Positions 24,018-33,696 of a stretch of 60,504 bases of DNA are shown here, one piece after another (the stretch's first letter is position 1; the number at the start of each line of letters is the position of its first letter). The stretch lies in contig CAZAOY010000008.1 of the NCBI GenBank assembly GCA_964486925.1, positions 1-60,504 on the forward strand, given 5' to 3'. Under the pieces are notes generated by a model, which made no database searches, had not been told where the DNA came from, and saw only the letters and a list, made by a program, of their open reading frames with translations. The translations under genes and the position numbers were made by a program. The DNA comes from CAZAOY01 sp964486925. Its GTDB lineage: Bacteria; Bacillota; Clostridia; Oscillospirales; Ruminococcaceae.

Positions 24018-24241
24018 ATATATAAAACTATATGTTGTGATCTGCCTAGGGGAGATAAAATCACAGTGTTTTACGGCTTAAGTAGCTAACATACCCCCCT
24101 ATAACGTTATGCTTTTAAGACGTTTATAGTTAAAGGCTTGCTATTAGGCTTTGCCTTGTTCTAGTAGGGGTTAAGACTAACCATTTAAGGATTAGGAAGT
24201 ATAAAATTTTTTGCTGTCAAGACAGCGGAATGGAGTTTACT

Positions 24242-26335
24242 ATGGATAAAAGCATGGAATCAATGTTAGACATGTACCTATTTGAAACAAACACACTTTT
24301 AGAACAACTTGATGAAATACTTCTGAATGCGGAAAAAAATCGTGGATTTACTGAAGAAAATATCAATGAAATCTTTAGAATAATGCATACGATAAAAGGT
24401 TCATCAGCTATGATGGAGTTTGACTCTATTATGACTATTGCTCATAAAGTGGAGGATCTATTCTATACAATTCGTGAAGATGGTATAAATGAAGAGTATA
24501 GCGACGGGCTTTTTGAATTAATGTTTGTATCAAGCGATTTTATTAAATCCGAGATAGATAAAGTCCAAAACAACGAACCCCTCACAAGTAATATCGAAAG
24601 TTTCCAGAAAAAGATTAGCGATTTCGTGAAAAAGATTAAAAATATATCTGATGATACCTTAGATACAGAGGGTACAACTAGTGTAAACGGTGATGATACA
24701 GCGGAAAAATCCTATCCATATTCTGTAAAAGTCTTTTTTGAGGAAGGCTGTGGTATGGAAAACTTAAGGTCGTTTATGCTGGTTGAATCGATCAAGGACG
24801 TTTGTACGGATTTTACATACTATCCGCCGAATGTCGATACCGATAGTAGTACCGCTAATACAATTATATATGACGGATTTGTAATTTCCTTTGCTACCGA
24901 GGCAGAGCTAAATAGTGCAGTTAGCACCATCCGAGGTGCGTTAAACATTAAGACCTATGAGGTGTTAGCAAAGGCAGAGCCTGCACCTGTGGTAGCTGAA
25001 AACACTGTTGTGGATGAAGCAGAGCAGAAAACACCAGAAACGGCGCAAAAGAAAGAGGTGTCCGATAAGCCTAAGGAGGTTAAAAAGCCTTCTGAAGAAA
25101 CTCCGGCGGCAATGCTAGGACAACAGGCTAATTCCACAGCGGCATCATCTAAGCAAAGCTTAATCAGCGTAAACCTATCTAAGCTTGATAAGCTTATGGA
25201 TATCGTTGGTGAGATTGTAATTACCGAATCAATGGTTACATCCTCTCCTGATATTAAGGATCTAAAGCTTGATAACTTTACAAAGTCGGCGCGTCAGCTA
25301 AGAAAGCTTACCGATGAGCTTCAAAATATTGTTATGTCTGTAAGGATGATCCCTGTAGCAGGGGTGTTCCAGAAGATGAACCGTATCGTTAGGGATATGT
25401 CGCACAAGCTTGGCAAGGCGGTAACGCTAGAGCTTATCGGTGAGGACACCGAGATGGACAAAACTATCGTTGACAGCATAAGCGACCCGATAATGCACCT
25501 TATCAGAAATGCGATGGATCATGGTATAGAATCGGATGTACAGGACAGGTTAGATTACGGTAAATCCGAACAAGGCAAGATTACCCTTATGGCACAGCAC
25601 ACAGGTAGTGTAGTGTTAATCACCATTACCGACGACGGTAAAGGGGTTGACCCTGAAAAGGTGCTTGCTAAAGCAAAAGCTAATGGTATTTTAACCAAAC
25701 CTGAAAACGAGTATACTACCAAAGAGATACTAATGCTGTTGATGACCGCAGGTTTCTCCACTAAAGAGGAGGTTACCGAGTTTTCCGGACGTGGTGTTGG
25801 TATGGACGTTGTACGTAAAAACGTTGAAAAGGTTGGTGGGGTTGTATCTATCGCAAGCGAGCTTCACCGCGGAACTACCGTAACCTTTAAGATTCCGCTT
25901 ACACTAGCGATAATCTCCGGTATGGAGGTATCGGTTGGCAGCTCGATCTTTACCATTCCGATTAATAATATAAAGCAGTCCTTTAAGGTATCTAAAGAGG
26001 ATGTAGTTTACGACTCTGATAAGAACGAGATGATCTACAAGACAGGGGAGTACTATCCGGTTATCCGTCTGCATGAATTTTATGAGATAGAGCCTAAATC
26101 CACAAATATTGAGGATGGTATGATTATCTGGGTTGAGGCTGGAGAGAAGGCGTACTGCCTGCTTGTTGATGAGCTTTTAGGCGAACAACAGGTAGTTGTT
26201 AAGCCGCTTCCTGAATATGTAAATAACTTTAACATTAAAAATTCGGGTATTGCGGGATGTACAATACTAGGTAACGGAAGTATTAGTATAATACTTGATA
26301 TACAAAATTTACACGAAGTATCCTCAAACCGATAG
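24242..26335 (+). CDS. cheA: CheA, chemotaxis histidine kinase
   Basis: About 697 residues with all five CheA domains: HPt with the phospho-His in IMHTIKGSS (H49), a short P2 CheY-binding region, a Pro/Glu-rich linker (about 250-300), the dimerisation helices, the HATPase domain with HLIRNAMDHG (N box), DDGKGVDP and GRGVGMDVV (G boxes), and a C-terminal CheW-like domain. It takes signals from receptor arrays to CheY, CheB and CheV. I choose ATG 24242 because GGAG lies six bases upstream; the ATG twelve bases earlier includes that site. First gene of cheA-cheW-cheR-cheB. Confidence 0.96.
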   Translation: MDKSMESMLDMYLFETNTLLEQLDEILLNAEKNRGFTEENINEIFRIMHTIKGSSAMMEFDSIMTIAHKVEDLFYTIREDGINEEYSDGLFELMFVSSDFIKSEIDKVQNNEPLTSNIESFQKKISDFVKKIKNISDDTLDTEGTTSVNGDDTAEKSYPYSVKVFFEEGCGMENLRSFMLVESIKDVCTDFTYYPPNVDTDSSTANTIIYDGFVISFATEAELNSAVSTIRGALNIKTYEVLAKAEPAPVVAENTVVDEAEQKTPETAQKKEVSDKPKEVKKPSEETPAAMLGQQANSTAASSKQSLISVNLSKLDKLMDIVGEIVITESMVTSSPDIKDLKLDNFTKSARQLRKLTDELQNIVMSVRMIPVAGVFQKMNRIVRDMSHKLGKAVTLELIGEDTEMDKTIVDSISDPIMHLIRNAMDHGIESDVQDRLDYGKSEQGKITLMAQHTGSVVLITITDDGKGVDPEKVLAKAKANGILTKPENEYTTKEILMLLMTAGFSTKEEVTEFSGRGVGMDVVRKNVEKVGGVVSIASELHRGTTVTFKIPLTLAIISGMEVSVGSSIFTIPINNIKQSFKVSKEDVVYDSDKNEMIYKTGEYYPVIRLHEFYEIEPKSTNIEDGMIIWVEAGEKAYCLLVDELLGEQQVVVKPLPEYVNNFNIKNSGIAGCTILGNGSISIILDIQNLHEVSSNR

Positions 26336-26361
26336 AATAGATGGAAAGGTAGGACAAATAA

Positions 26362-26853
26362 ATGAGTGAAGAACTATTTCAAGTTGAAAATGAAGATGAA
26401 GATATGCAGGATCAAGATAAGCAGACGGAGAAGTCTAAAAAATACCTAGCATTTATCTCTGACGGGCTTCAGTATGCTATCGATGTAGGCTATGTAGATG
26501 AGATTAAGACTAACGAAACCATTACCTTGCTTCCAAAGGTTCCTAAATTTATTAAAGGTGTAATGAATCTTAGGGGTCAGATAAAGCCGGTTGTGGATAT
26601 TAGAGTATTAATGAATCGTCCTGCCATAGAATATAATTCAGAAACATGTATTATTGTGCTTGAGGTTAACTCGGTATCATTAGGGATACTTGTGGATGGT
26701 GTGTCTAGGGTTATCGATCTGTTTCCGGATATGATATCCCCTCCGCCTTCAAACATTAATCAAGAGCTTGTGTATGGTATTGCAAACGTTGAAGGAGTAG
26801 TTAATCTAATGCTTGATTGTGAAAAGCTTGTTAACTGGGGACAACATATATAG
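26362..26853 (+). CDS. cheW: CheW, receptor-kinase coupling protein
   Basis: A 163-residue single CheW domain after a ~25-residue acidic N-terminal extension. It shows the typical KGVMNLRGQIKPVVDIR segment, which links MCP receptors to CheA. It follows cheA by 26 bases with GGAAAGGTAGG upstream. Confidence 0.95.
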   Translation: MSEELFQVENEDEDMQDQDKQTEKSKKYLAFISDGLQYAIDVGYVDEIKTNETITLLPKVPKFIKGVMNLRGQIKPVVDIRVLMNRPAIEYNSETCIIVLEVNSVSLGILVDGVSRVIDLFPDMISPPPSNINQELVYGIANVEGVVNLMLDCEKLVNWGQHI

Positions 26854-26985
26854 AAAGGGGCGGTGTGACGTCGGTTAGTCAAGGGTCTAGGGGGTACTGT
26901 GCTGGGTTAGGGAGTTTTACCAAAGCGGTATCTGTAAGACTGTTATGCTAAACGAGATCCAAGTGGATGGTGCACCAAATTCAAT

Positions 26986-27786
26986 ATGATATTAATAACA
27001 CAAGCAGAGTTTACAAGGTTAGTAAAGCTTGTTGAGAGTAACTATGGGATAAACCTTTCTCAGAAAAAGCACTTAATCGAAGGACGATTATCTGGCACAC
27101 TTATGGCTAAAGGTTTTACAAACTACACCCAGTATATCGATCTTCTTATGAAGAAGAATCCTAATGACGTAGAGGAGATGCTTAACAAGTTAACGACCAA
27201 CCACACCTTCTTTATGCGTGAAAATGCGCACTTTGCTTTCTTTAAGGATACGATACTTCCATATCTTGAAAAGACAAAGACCGACAGGGTTTTAAGCATA
27301 TGGAGCGCGGGGTGTTCCTCTGGTGAAGAACCGTATACTTTATCAATGCTAATCTTTGATTATTTTGGAGCAAATGTATCAAGATGGGACACACGAATCC
27401 TTGCAACCGATATATCCCAAAAGGTTCTAACCACTGCAAAGCTAGGTCGGTACAAGGAGGAATCCTTAAAGGATATGCCAAAGGAATGGATAAGTAAGTA
27501 CTTTACCCGTGTGTCGGACGGATACGAGGTAACAAAACAGATTAAAGATAACGTTATCTATCGCACCTTTAATCTAATGGATCCTATTACATTTAAAAGT
27601 AAGTTTGATGTTATATTTTGCAGAAACGTTATGATTTATTTTGATATGCCGGTAAAGGATGCGCTTGTAGATAGATTTTATAATGCTACAAATCCCGGCG
27701 GGTATCTACTTATTGGTCATTCTGAAACATTAAATAAGGATAGACTTAGATACAACTATCTAATGCCTGCAACCTATAGGAAATAG
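26986..27786 (+). CDS. cheR: CheR, chemoreceptor glutamate methyltransferase
   Basis: A 266-residue protein with an N-terminal helical CheR_N domain and a SAM-dependent methyltransferase core (WSAGCSSGEEPYTLSML, then ILATDIS and FDVIFCRNVMIYFD). It methylates receptor glutamates for adaptation. No good ribosome site precedes the ATG. A strong AAAGGGG instead lies at 26854-26860, in front of a short frame described under findings. It is separated from cheW by 132 bases. Confidence 0.95.
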   Translation: MILITQAEFTRLVKLVESNYGINLSQKKHLIEGRLSGTLMAKGFTNYTQYIDLLMKKNPNDVEEMLNKLTTNHTFFMRENAHFAFFKDTILPYLEKTKTDRVLSIWSAGCSSGEEPYTLSMLIFDYFGANVSRWDTRILATDISQKVLTTAKLGRYKEESLKDMPKEWISKYFTRVSDGYEVTKQIKDNVIYRTFNLMDPITFKSKFDVIFCRNVMIYFDMPVKDALVDRFYNATNPGGYLLIGHSETLNKDRLRYNYLMPATYRK

Positions 27787-27879
27787 TATTTGTGTTACAT
27801 TCTTTATAAGGGCTATATTGTAGGACAATTTTGAAATACCTTAGCAAGTTGACTGCGGCGGTAGAAATGGGGTTTAAAG

Positions 27880-28953
27880 ATGGTAAAACAGATTAGAGTG
27901 TTAATTGTGGATGATTCTATCTTATTTAGAAAATTGTTGATTGATCGATTAGCGCTTGTAAAGAATATAGAGGTTATTGACTACGCTGTGGATGCGTTTG
28001 ATGCAGAGCGAAAGATTTTAAGCCTAAAACCAGATGTGGTAACTATGGATATCGAGATGCCACGTATGAGTGGGATGGATTTCTTAAAACAGCTTTTGCC
28101 AAAGTATAATGTTCCAGTTGTTATGGTAAGCTCGTTAAATGTTAGCGTATTTGAGGCACTTTCAACAGGGGCGGTGGACTTTGTAAGAAAACCTGATATG
28201 CAGTCGGGCAATAGCGTTGATGCATTTATACGTGATCTGTCCACAAAAATATATATTGCCTCTATGTCAAAGATTAAAGGTGTTGTGTCTGCGACAAAGC
28301 CAGCTACGCCGCAAGGAGCGGGTCAACAGGCACAGCCTGTAAAGAGTGCTCCTATTACGATAAACTCTTCGGTTTGGAATGATAATAGGATTATCGCTAT
28401 TGGTGCCTCAACAGGAGGAACGGAGGCGACCCTTGCAATTTTACGTGAGCTACCTGCAAATTCCCCTGGGATTATTGTGGTTCAACATATGCCTGTGGGA
28501 TTTACCGAGATGTATGCACAAAGGCTTAATCGAATCTGCGCTATGGAGGTAAAGGAAGCTAAGACCGGTGATAAGATTTCTAAGGGGAAGGTATTTGTAG
28601 CTCCTGGGGACATGCAGCTTCAAGTGGTAAAACTTGGAAATGATTACGTTGTAAAGTGTTTTATGGGTGAAAAGGTTAGCGGACATAGGCCCTCTGTAGA
28701 TGTTATGTTTAACTCTGTTGCTGAGGCGGCGGGTAGCAATGCTGTTGGGATTATCCTTACTGGTATGGGTCAAGACGGCGCAAACGGTCTGTTAAACATG
28801 AGAAAGCATGGAGCGTATACCATTGGACAGGATAAGGATTCTTGCGTTGTTTATGGTATGCCTATGGTTGCAAACAACATTGGTGCTGTAATGGTACAAG
28901 CGGCTTGTGAGGATATACCGCAGGTGCTTGCTAGATATCTTAACAGCAGATGA
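27880..28953 (+). CDS. cheB: CheB, chemoreceptor methylesterase/deamidase
   Basis: A 357-residue response-regulator enzyme. The receiver domain has D11/D12, the phospho-acceptor D57 in VTMDIEMPRMSG and Lys in VRKPD. A ~45-residue linker follows. The catalytic domain has the triad Ser in GASTGG (S177), His in VQHMP (H203) and Asp in GMGQDGANG (D299). It demethylates or deamidates receptors in adaptation. Fourth gene of the chemotaxis cluster; a long-stem terminator follows at 29034. Confidence 0.96.
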   Translation: MVKQIRVLIVDDSILFRKLLIDRLALVKNIEVIDYAVDAFDAERKILSLKPDVVTMDIEMPRMSGMDFLKQLLPKYNVPVVMVSSLNVSVFEALSTGAVDFVRKPDMQSGNSVDAFIRDLSTKIYIASMSKIKGVVSATKPATPQGAGQQAQPVKSAPITINSSVWNDNRIIAIGASTGGTEATLAILRELPANSPGIIVVQHMPVGFTEMYAQRLNRICAMEVKEAKTGDKISKGKVFVAPGDMQLQVVKLGNDYVVKCFMGEKVSGHRPSVDVMFNSVAEAAGSNAVGIILTGMGQDGANGLLNMRKHGAYTIGQDKDSCVVYGMPMVANNIGAVMVQAACEDIPQVLARYLNSR

Positions 28954-29280
28954 TGGTAAATTTTAACATTATTTATTACTTTTAACTGGTGATAGTTTAG
29001 CTTGTTAAAACAAAAAATTAAAAATTAAAAATAAAATCGGCAGAATTTCAAAAAGTCTAAAGTTTTTTGAAATTCTGCCGATTTATGTATTATAGAGAAA
29101 GTTTGTGATAATATTATAGGTATAGCTTGCTTTAGAGCTCCTTAGGGGGGTCTGGGGTGCGACAGACTTTTTATCGATTTAATCTATTTATTTATAATCG
29201 AAAGGTGGTGTATGTATAGATCATGGTTATGACGGTAGGCGGGGTCAACCTGTTGACTGCTAGGTGGTTTATACGATGAT
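28954..29280. other. intergenic region between cheB and flgM
   Basis: It holds the terminator at 29034-29084 and then about 195 bases that should carry the flgM promoter. No clear SigA or SigD promoter was found. A small GTCAAC/GTTGAC palindrome lies at 29244-29257, and AAAGGTGGTG at 29201-29210 stands in front of a four-codon frame. No gene is visible. Confidence 0.6.
29034..29084 (+). terminator. terminator after cheB
   Basis: A stem of about 21 bp with arms at 29034-29054 and 29063-29084 and an 8-base loop. The 3' arm starts with TTTTTT, but the run after the stem is only ATTTATG. Placed 80 bases after the cheB stop. Confidence 0.75.
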
Positions 29281-29589
29281 ATGTTAAAGATAAATAATAA
29301 TAATCTATCTCAAAGAGTTTTTGATACTAGACTTAACAAAGCGGGGGTTTCTAAGCCTGCTAACACTGTACAAGGAAAGAAGTTCGATGAGATTATTATT
29401 GAGAAATCAGCACCGACCAATCTGTCCGAATCGGATTTTTCAACTGCATTAAAGACTAAAGTCAGCGCGGAACTAAAGCTTGCTAACGACGCAAAGAAAT
29501 TAGAAGAGATAAAGGCGAATATCCTAAGCGGTAACTATGAGGTCAATGCTAATGAGGTTACAAGAAAGCTGATGATTGGGCTTATATAA
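29281..29589 (+). CDS. flgM: FlgM, anti-sigma-28 factor
   Basis: A 102-residue protein with the disordered N-terminal half and the C-terminal helices of FlgM, including the family pattern 'I..IK..I..G.Y.V....V..K' (EEIKANILSGNYEVNANEV). It holds SigD inactive until the hook is complete and FlgM is exported. First gene of flgM-flgN-flgK-flgL. The ribosome site AGGTGG is rather far (about 14 bases) upstream. Confidence 0.9.
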   Translation: MLKINNNNLSQRVFDTRLNKAGVSKPANTVQGKKFDEIIIEKSAPTNLSESDFSTALKTKVSAELKLANDAKKLEEIKANILSGNYEVNANEVTRKLMIGLI

Positions 29590-29648
29590 AAGCACGGTAT
29601 GTTTGACTGTATAGTGTAGGATGTTCTTAAAACTGAATGGAGTAGATA

Positions 29649-30128
29649 ATGCAAAATTACGATAAGCTTACAAGAGTTCTAAAGGAAATGATAGTGTTTT
29701 TCGATGAGTTTTCTGTTTTACAGCAAAAGAAGCTTGACGCGATTACAGAGAACAACGTTGAAGCGTTAGAAGGATATATGAAAGAGGATCAGGTTTTCTC
29801 TTTGAAGTTAAAAGCACATGAACGAAACAGAGAGGCGGCAATTGCAGAGCTCGCTCTTCCTACAGAAGGATTTAGAGAGCATATCCAGACATTAGACGGG
29901 GATTCAGCAGAAGCTTTAAAGCAGGCATACAATACACTGTCTGCTAGAGTTTTGGATTTTAAAGAGAACAATGCTTTAATAAGCAAGCAGATCGAAGTTA
30001 AGCTATATAACATTAAAAATATACTGGAACGGCTTGATAATAAAGATGTAGGTGTTAACACCTATAGTAATAAGAAGAATGAAGGCAGTGCTACAGCGAC
30101 TGATATATTTAGATCAAAAAAGGTATAG
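29649..30128 (+). CDS. flgN: FlgN, chaperone of hook-filament junction proteins
   Basis: A 159-residue, mostly helical protein of FlgN type with a coiled-coil middle, encoded directly before its clients FlgK and FlgL, as in B. subtilis (yvyG). It keeps FlgK and FlgL export-ready in the cytoplasm. The identification rests on length, composition and position as well as weak family similarity. Confidence 0.88.
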   Translation: MQNYDKLTRVLKEMIVFFDEFSVLQQKKLDAITENNVEALEGYMKEDQVFSLKLKAHERNREAAIAELALPTEGFREHIQTLDGDSAEALKQAYNTLSARVLDFKENNALISKQIEVKLYNIKNILERLDNKDVGVNTYSNKKNEGSATATDIFRSKKV

Positions 30129-30165
30129 GGTGTAGACTGTGATGATATAACTGGGAGGAGCATAG

Positions 30166-31842
30166 ATGATTAGGGGATCATTTTTAGGATTTACAACGGC
30201 ACAAAGAGCGCTTAACGCCAACCAAAAGGCACTAGACGTTACTGGGCAGAATATAGCAAACTTTAATACCGTAGGGTACACAAGGCAACGACTTGACCTG
30301 TATAGTGTAGCTTCAGGCGGGATTGGTGATAGATATTCAGGAAACGGTGCAAGTGCAGTAGGTCGAGGGGTTGAGATTGCTAGGGTAGCACAGGTACGAG
30401 ATCCATTTTTAGATGTGCGCTTTAGACGTGAAGCCCCAAAGGTAGGCGAGCTTGACGCAAGGCTTGAGATACTAAATGACCTTGAATCTGTCTTTGATGA
30501 AACTATGATGGATGGTGTAGGTGCACAGATTAGTGACCTCGTTAAACAGCTGCAAGCGCTATCCACTAAAACAGGTAATGCTGATTTTGACGGGATTGTA
30601 AAGGCTTCTGCACAGGTTTTAACTAATATGTTAAACTCCTATTCCAATCAGCTAAGTACGCTTCGTGACGTTCAGACCGGTAACCTAGAGAACATAACTG
30701 TTCCTAAGGTAAACGACCTTATGAAGAACATTGCAGAGCTTAACAAGACAATAAAGCAAAACCAAATTCACGGAAATCCGTCCCTTGAACTGATGGACAG
30801 AAGAAATGAAATGCTTGATGAGCTTTCTGCATACGTTAAGATTGACATAAGCATTAAGCCTGTAGAGATATCCCCAGGAGTAATTGTAGAGGATATGACG
30901 GTTAATATGTTAACAGGTGGAACACCGTCATCGATACCGATTATTGCAAATGAAAAGTTTGCCAGTTTAGATGTTGGAACTGGTGCGAACGGTGACAAGA
31001 CTATAACTGTAAAACAGTTAGACGGTGTGACTAATACTGATGTAACAAAGGATCTTACCACAGGAGCATTAAAAGGATACCTCGACATGTTAAATGGTAA
31101 GGGTGAGTTTGCCGGTGCAGGTGAGAACTCTACTAAAGGTATAGGCTATTATGAAGGAATGCTAAATACCCTTGCACAGACCTTTGCGGATAGCATGAAT
31201 GCGTTAAACGGTGGGGCTGTGACTAATACAGGTTATGATCCAACAATTACAGATCCAAAAGATCCTAATTTCCAGCAGTATACCAGTGGTATTCTAAATC
31301 CTAATTATGATCCAACTATTACAAATTCAGCTAATCCAAACTCACAAAAATATCTTAATGAAGCAAGGCCGTTATTTGAGGCTAAAGGCGGCGGTACTAT
31401 AACTGCTAACAATATAACAATTGCACAGGGTTGGAAGGATAATACTTACGGTGTAACAAATACAAAGGTTTATGCAGAGGGTAATACCGACGGTGCAAAT
31501 GAAAACATTGCAAAGATGATTGCATTTTTCTCTGAAAAGGTTCAGTTTAGTGCTCCTAACACCACACCGCTATTTAAGGGGACATTACAGGAATTTTTGA
31601 CCCAGACTGGTAACGTGTTAGCACTTGATGCGGGGTCTACTGAAAAGCTACTAAAAAATTCGGTTTCGGTGTTAGATGGTATTAGTGATCTGCGGGACGG
31701 AATTTCAGCAGTTTCACTTGATGAAGAGGGTGTTAGCCTTCTAAGATTCCAAAAATCCTACAATGCGGCGGCACGACTAATGACCACCCTTGATGAGGCG
31801 ATTGACCTTATCATTAACAGAATGGGTGTAGTAGGACGATAG
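30166..31842 (+). CDS. flgK: FlgK, hook-filament junction protein 1
   Basis: A 558-residue protein with the N-terminal rod/hook signature (SFLGFTTAQRALNANQKALDVTGQNIANFNTVGYTRQR) and the C-terminal FlgK helix (SLLRFQKSYNAAARLMTTLDEAIDLIIN). The central variable domain carries a two-copy repeat, YDPTITDPKDPNFQQY and YDPTITNSANPNSQKY. It forms the first junction ring between hook and filament. The ATG has GGGAGGAG upstream. Confidence 0.96.
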   Translation: MIRGSFLGFTTAQRALNANQKALDVTGQNIANFNTVGYTRQRLDLYSVASGGIGDRYSGNGASAVGRGVEIARVAQVRDPFLDVRFRREAPKVGELDARLEILNDLESVFDETMMDGVGAQISDLVKQLQALSTKTGNADFDGIVKASAQVLTNMLNSYSNQLSTLRDVQTGNLENITVPKVNDLMKNIAELNKTIKQNQIHGNPSLELMDRRNEMLDELSAYVKIDISIKPVEISPGVIVEDMTVNMLTGGTPSSIPIIANEKFASLDVGTGANGDKTITVKQLDGVTNTDVTKDLTTGALKGYLDMLNGKGEFAGAGENSTKGIGYYEGMLNTLAQTFADSMNALNGGAVTNTGYDPTITDPKDPNFQQYTSGILNPNYDPTITNSANPNSQKYLNEARPLFEAKGGGTITANNITIAQGWKDNTYGVTNTKVYAEGNTDGANENIAKMIAFFSEKVQFSAPNTTPLFKGTLQEFLTQTGNVLALDAGSTEKLLKNSVSVLDGISDLRDGISAVSLDEEGVSLLRFQKSYNAAARLMTTLDEAIDLIINRMGVVGR

Positions 31843-31874
31843 AATTAGTACATAGTACAAATAAGAGGTGAACA

Positions 31875-33022
31875 ATGAGAATTTCAACCAGTACAATAAT
31901 GAGGAATTATAACACACGGTTAAACTCCGTGCTTAATAAATTAAATCAAGCAAGCGATAGGGTTACAACAGGCAGAAAGTTTGCAAAGGCTTCAGAAGAT
32001 CCTGCCTCTGCAACAAGAGCATTCCAGCTTCGTCGCGAATATCTAAAGAACGAGGACTACATAACCAATCTGCGTGACGTGACAGCGACATACGACTCGG
32101 TAGAGAGTAGTATGATGAATGTCTCTAAGATAGTAGATGACGCAGTGATCGATGTTAAGACTGCTATGGGTATAGTAAGCCCAGAACAGCGAAAGATATT
32201 AGCAGAGAAGCTTCGTGAGATGCAAAAGTCTGTGGTTATGGAGATGAACGGCGTTGCTGCGGGACAGTATCTGTTCGGTGGTAGCAGTACAAAGGCGATT
32301 CCTTTTGAGCTTAGTGCAGATGGAAAGACCTTGACATATCGAGGACTGGATGTAGATGATCCTGCAAACCAAACCGCACTAAAAAATCTTGCTGATGAAA
32401 AGATATTCGTAGACCTAGGGTTTGGGCTTACAATTACTAACGGTACTGTTAATGAAAGCAGTGCTTATAACATGGCTATGCCAGGGATTAACGTTATTGG
32501 GTATGGTAAGGATAGTGATGGTAACTCAAAAAATATCGTTATTATGTTAGGAAAGCTAGCCGATGAGCTTGAAAAACCTACCCTTGATACAGCGACTATT
32601 GATAAGCTTTCAAAGAATCTTAGCACCGGCAAGGATAATTTAACTATTGGAATTACAAAGCTTGGTACAAATTCAACATTCTTAGAGTATACACAAAAGC
32701 GTTTAGAGGACGCACAGTATAACTATAATGTAAAGATAGTAGATACAGAGCTTATAAAACCGGAAGNNNNNNNNNNNNNNNNNNNNNNNNNNNNNNNNNN
32801 NNNNNNNNNNNNNNNNNNNNNNNNNNNNNNNNNNNNNNNNNNNNNNNNNNNNNNNNNNNNNNNNNNGCACAGTATAACTATAATGTAAAGATAGTAGATA
32901 CAGAGCTTATAAAACCGGAAGAAGCGATAACTGATTTTAAGATGCAGGATTATGTTTATAGAGCGACATTACAGATGGGTATGAATATACTAACCCCATC
33001 ATTTATAGATTTTATGCGATAA
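31875..33022 (+). CDS. flgL: FlgL, hook-filament junction protein 2, split by a false gap
   Basis: The flagellin-like N-terminus (ISTSTIMRNYNTRLNSVLNKLNQASDRVTTGRK region) and C-terminus (QDYVYRATLQMGMNILTPSF) are both present. A run of 100 N (32767-32866) lies between two identical 55-base copies (32712-32766 and 32867-32921). Removing the N-run and one copy yields a continuous frame of 330 residues, a normal FlgL length. It completes the junction below the filament. It follows flgK by 32 bases with AGAGGTG upstream. Confidence 0.94.
32767..32866. other. assembly gap (100 N), probably false
   Basis: Exactly 100 N with identical 55-base flanks. Collapsing restores flgL in frame. Confidence 0.9.
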
Positions 33023-33046
33023 TATTTTTTTATGTAGGTGATTTAT

Positions 33047-33649
33047 ATGAAACCATTGATTAGAATTGAGACGGTACCTATATCCATCGAGATGCGTACG
33101 AACAACGCAAGGTTTGAAAGGGTAGGACAGACAGCGAATCTTGAGATTACACGAAATAAGGGCGGACTTACAATTAGAAGCCAACCAATAAAGCTTAATA
33201 TGGATACCTTTGAAGCTAGAAATTCTGTAGTACCTACAACAATGAGAAGCAACTATCAAGCTGCGCAGGATGGAAAGAATGCTGCGTACGAGGCTACAGC
33301 ACGTATAGCTGAGGAGGGAAGAATGTTAGTAAATATACACCTAAACCAGGACGCATTTAGCCAGATTGCGGCTAACAGAGTAGCGCAGAGCTCAGAGTTT
33401 GCGCTGGCATTTTCGCCGGAGGTAGGCCCTAATATTAACTGGGATCAAGGTGATATCTCTATAATGTATGAGATGGATAGATTAAACTTTGATTTTAAAC
33501 TTCAAAATGAGGATTACAAATTTATTCCGGGTGATATCGAGTTTAACATTAAGGAATACAATAGGGTGATTATCGAGTATATAGGCGGACCTATCTATGT
33601 ACCACCTAGTTCGGATCCCGATTACGTTCCTATCGATACCAGAGGATAG
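33047..33649 (+). CDS. DUF6470 family protein (YviE-like)
   Basis: A 200-residue protein in the place of B. subtilis yviE, between flgL and fliW. It shows the family's N-terminal pattern (IRIETVPISIEMRTNNARFE) and the PGDIEFNIKEYNRVIIEYIG ending. It is conserved in this locus but of unknown function. The start is at ATG 33047 with AGGTG six bases upstream. Confidence 0.8.
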   Translation: MKPLIRIETVPISIEMRTNNARFERVGQTANLEITRNKGGLTIRSQPIKLNMDTFEARNSVVPTTMRSNYQAAQDGKNAAYEATARIAEEGRMLVNIHLNQDAFSQIAANRVAQSSEFALAFSPEVGPNINWDQGDISIMYEMDRLNFDFKLQNEDYKFIPGDIEFNIKEYNRVIIEYIGGPIYVPPSSDPDYVPIDTRG

Positions 33650-33696
33650 ATTGTAGTAAAAGCTGTAAGTGATTGATTAGTGAGGGAATAATATTA

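Noticed and set aside
28954..29280. SigD promoter for flgM
   Set aside because: TTAA...TCGAAAGG was examined, but neither spacing nor the -10 matches the consensus well enough.
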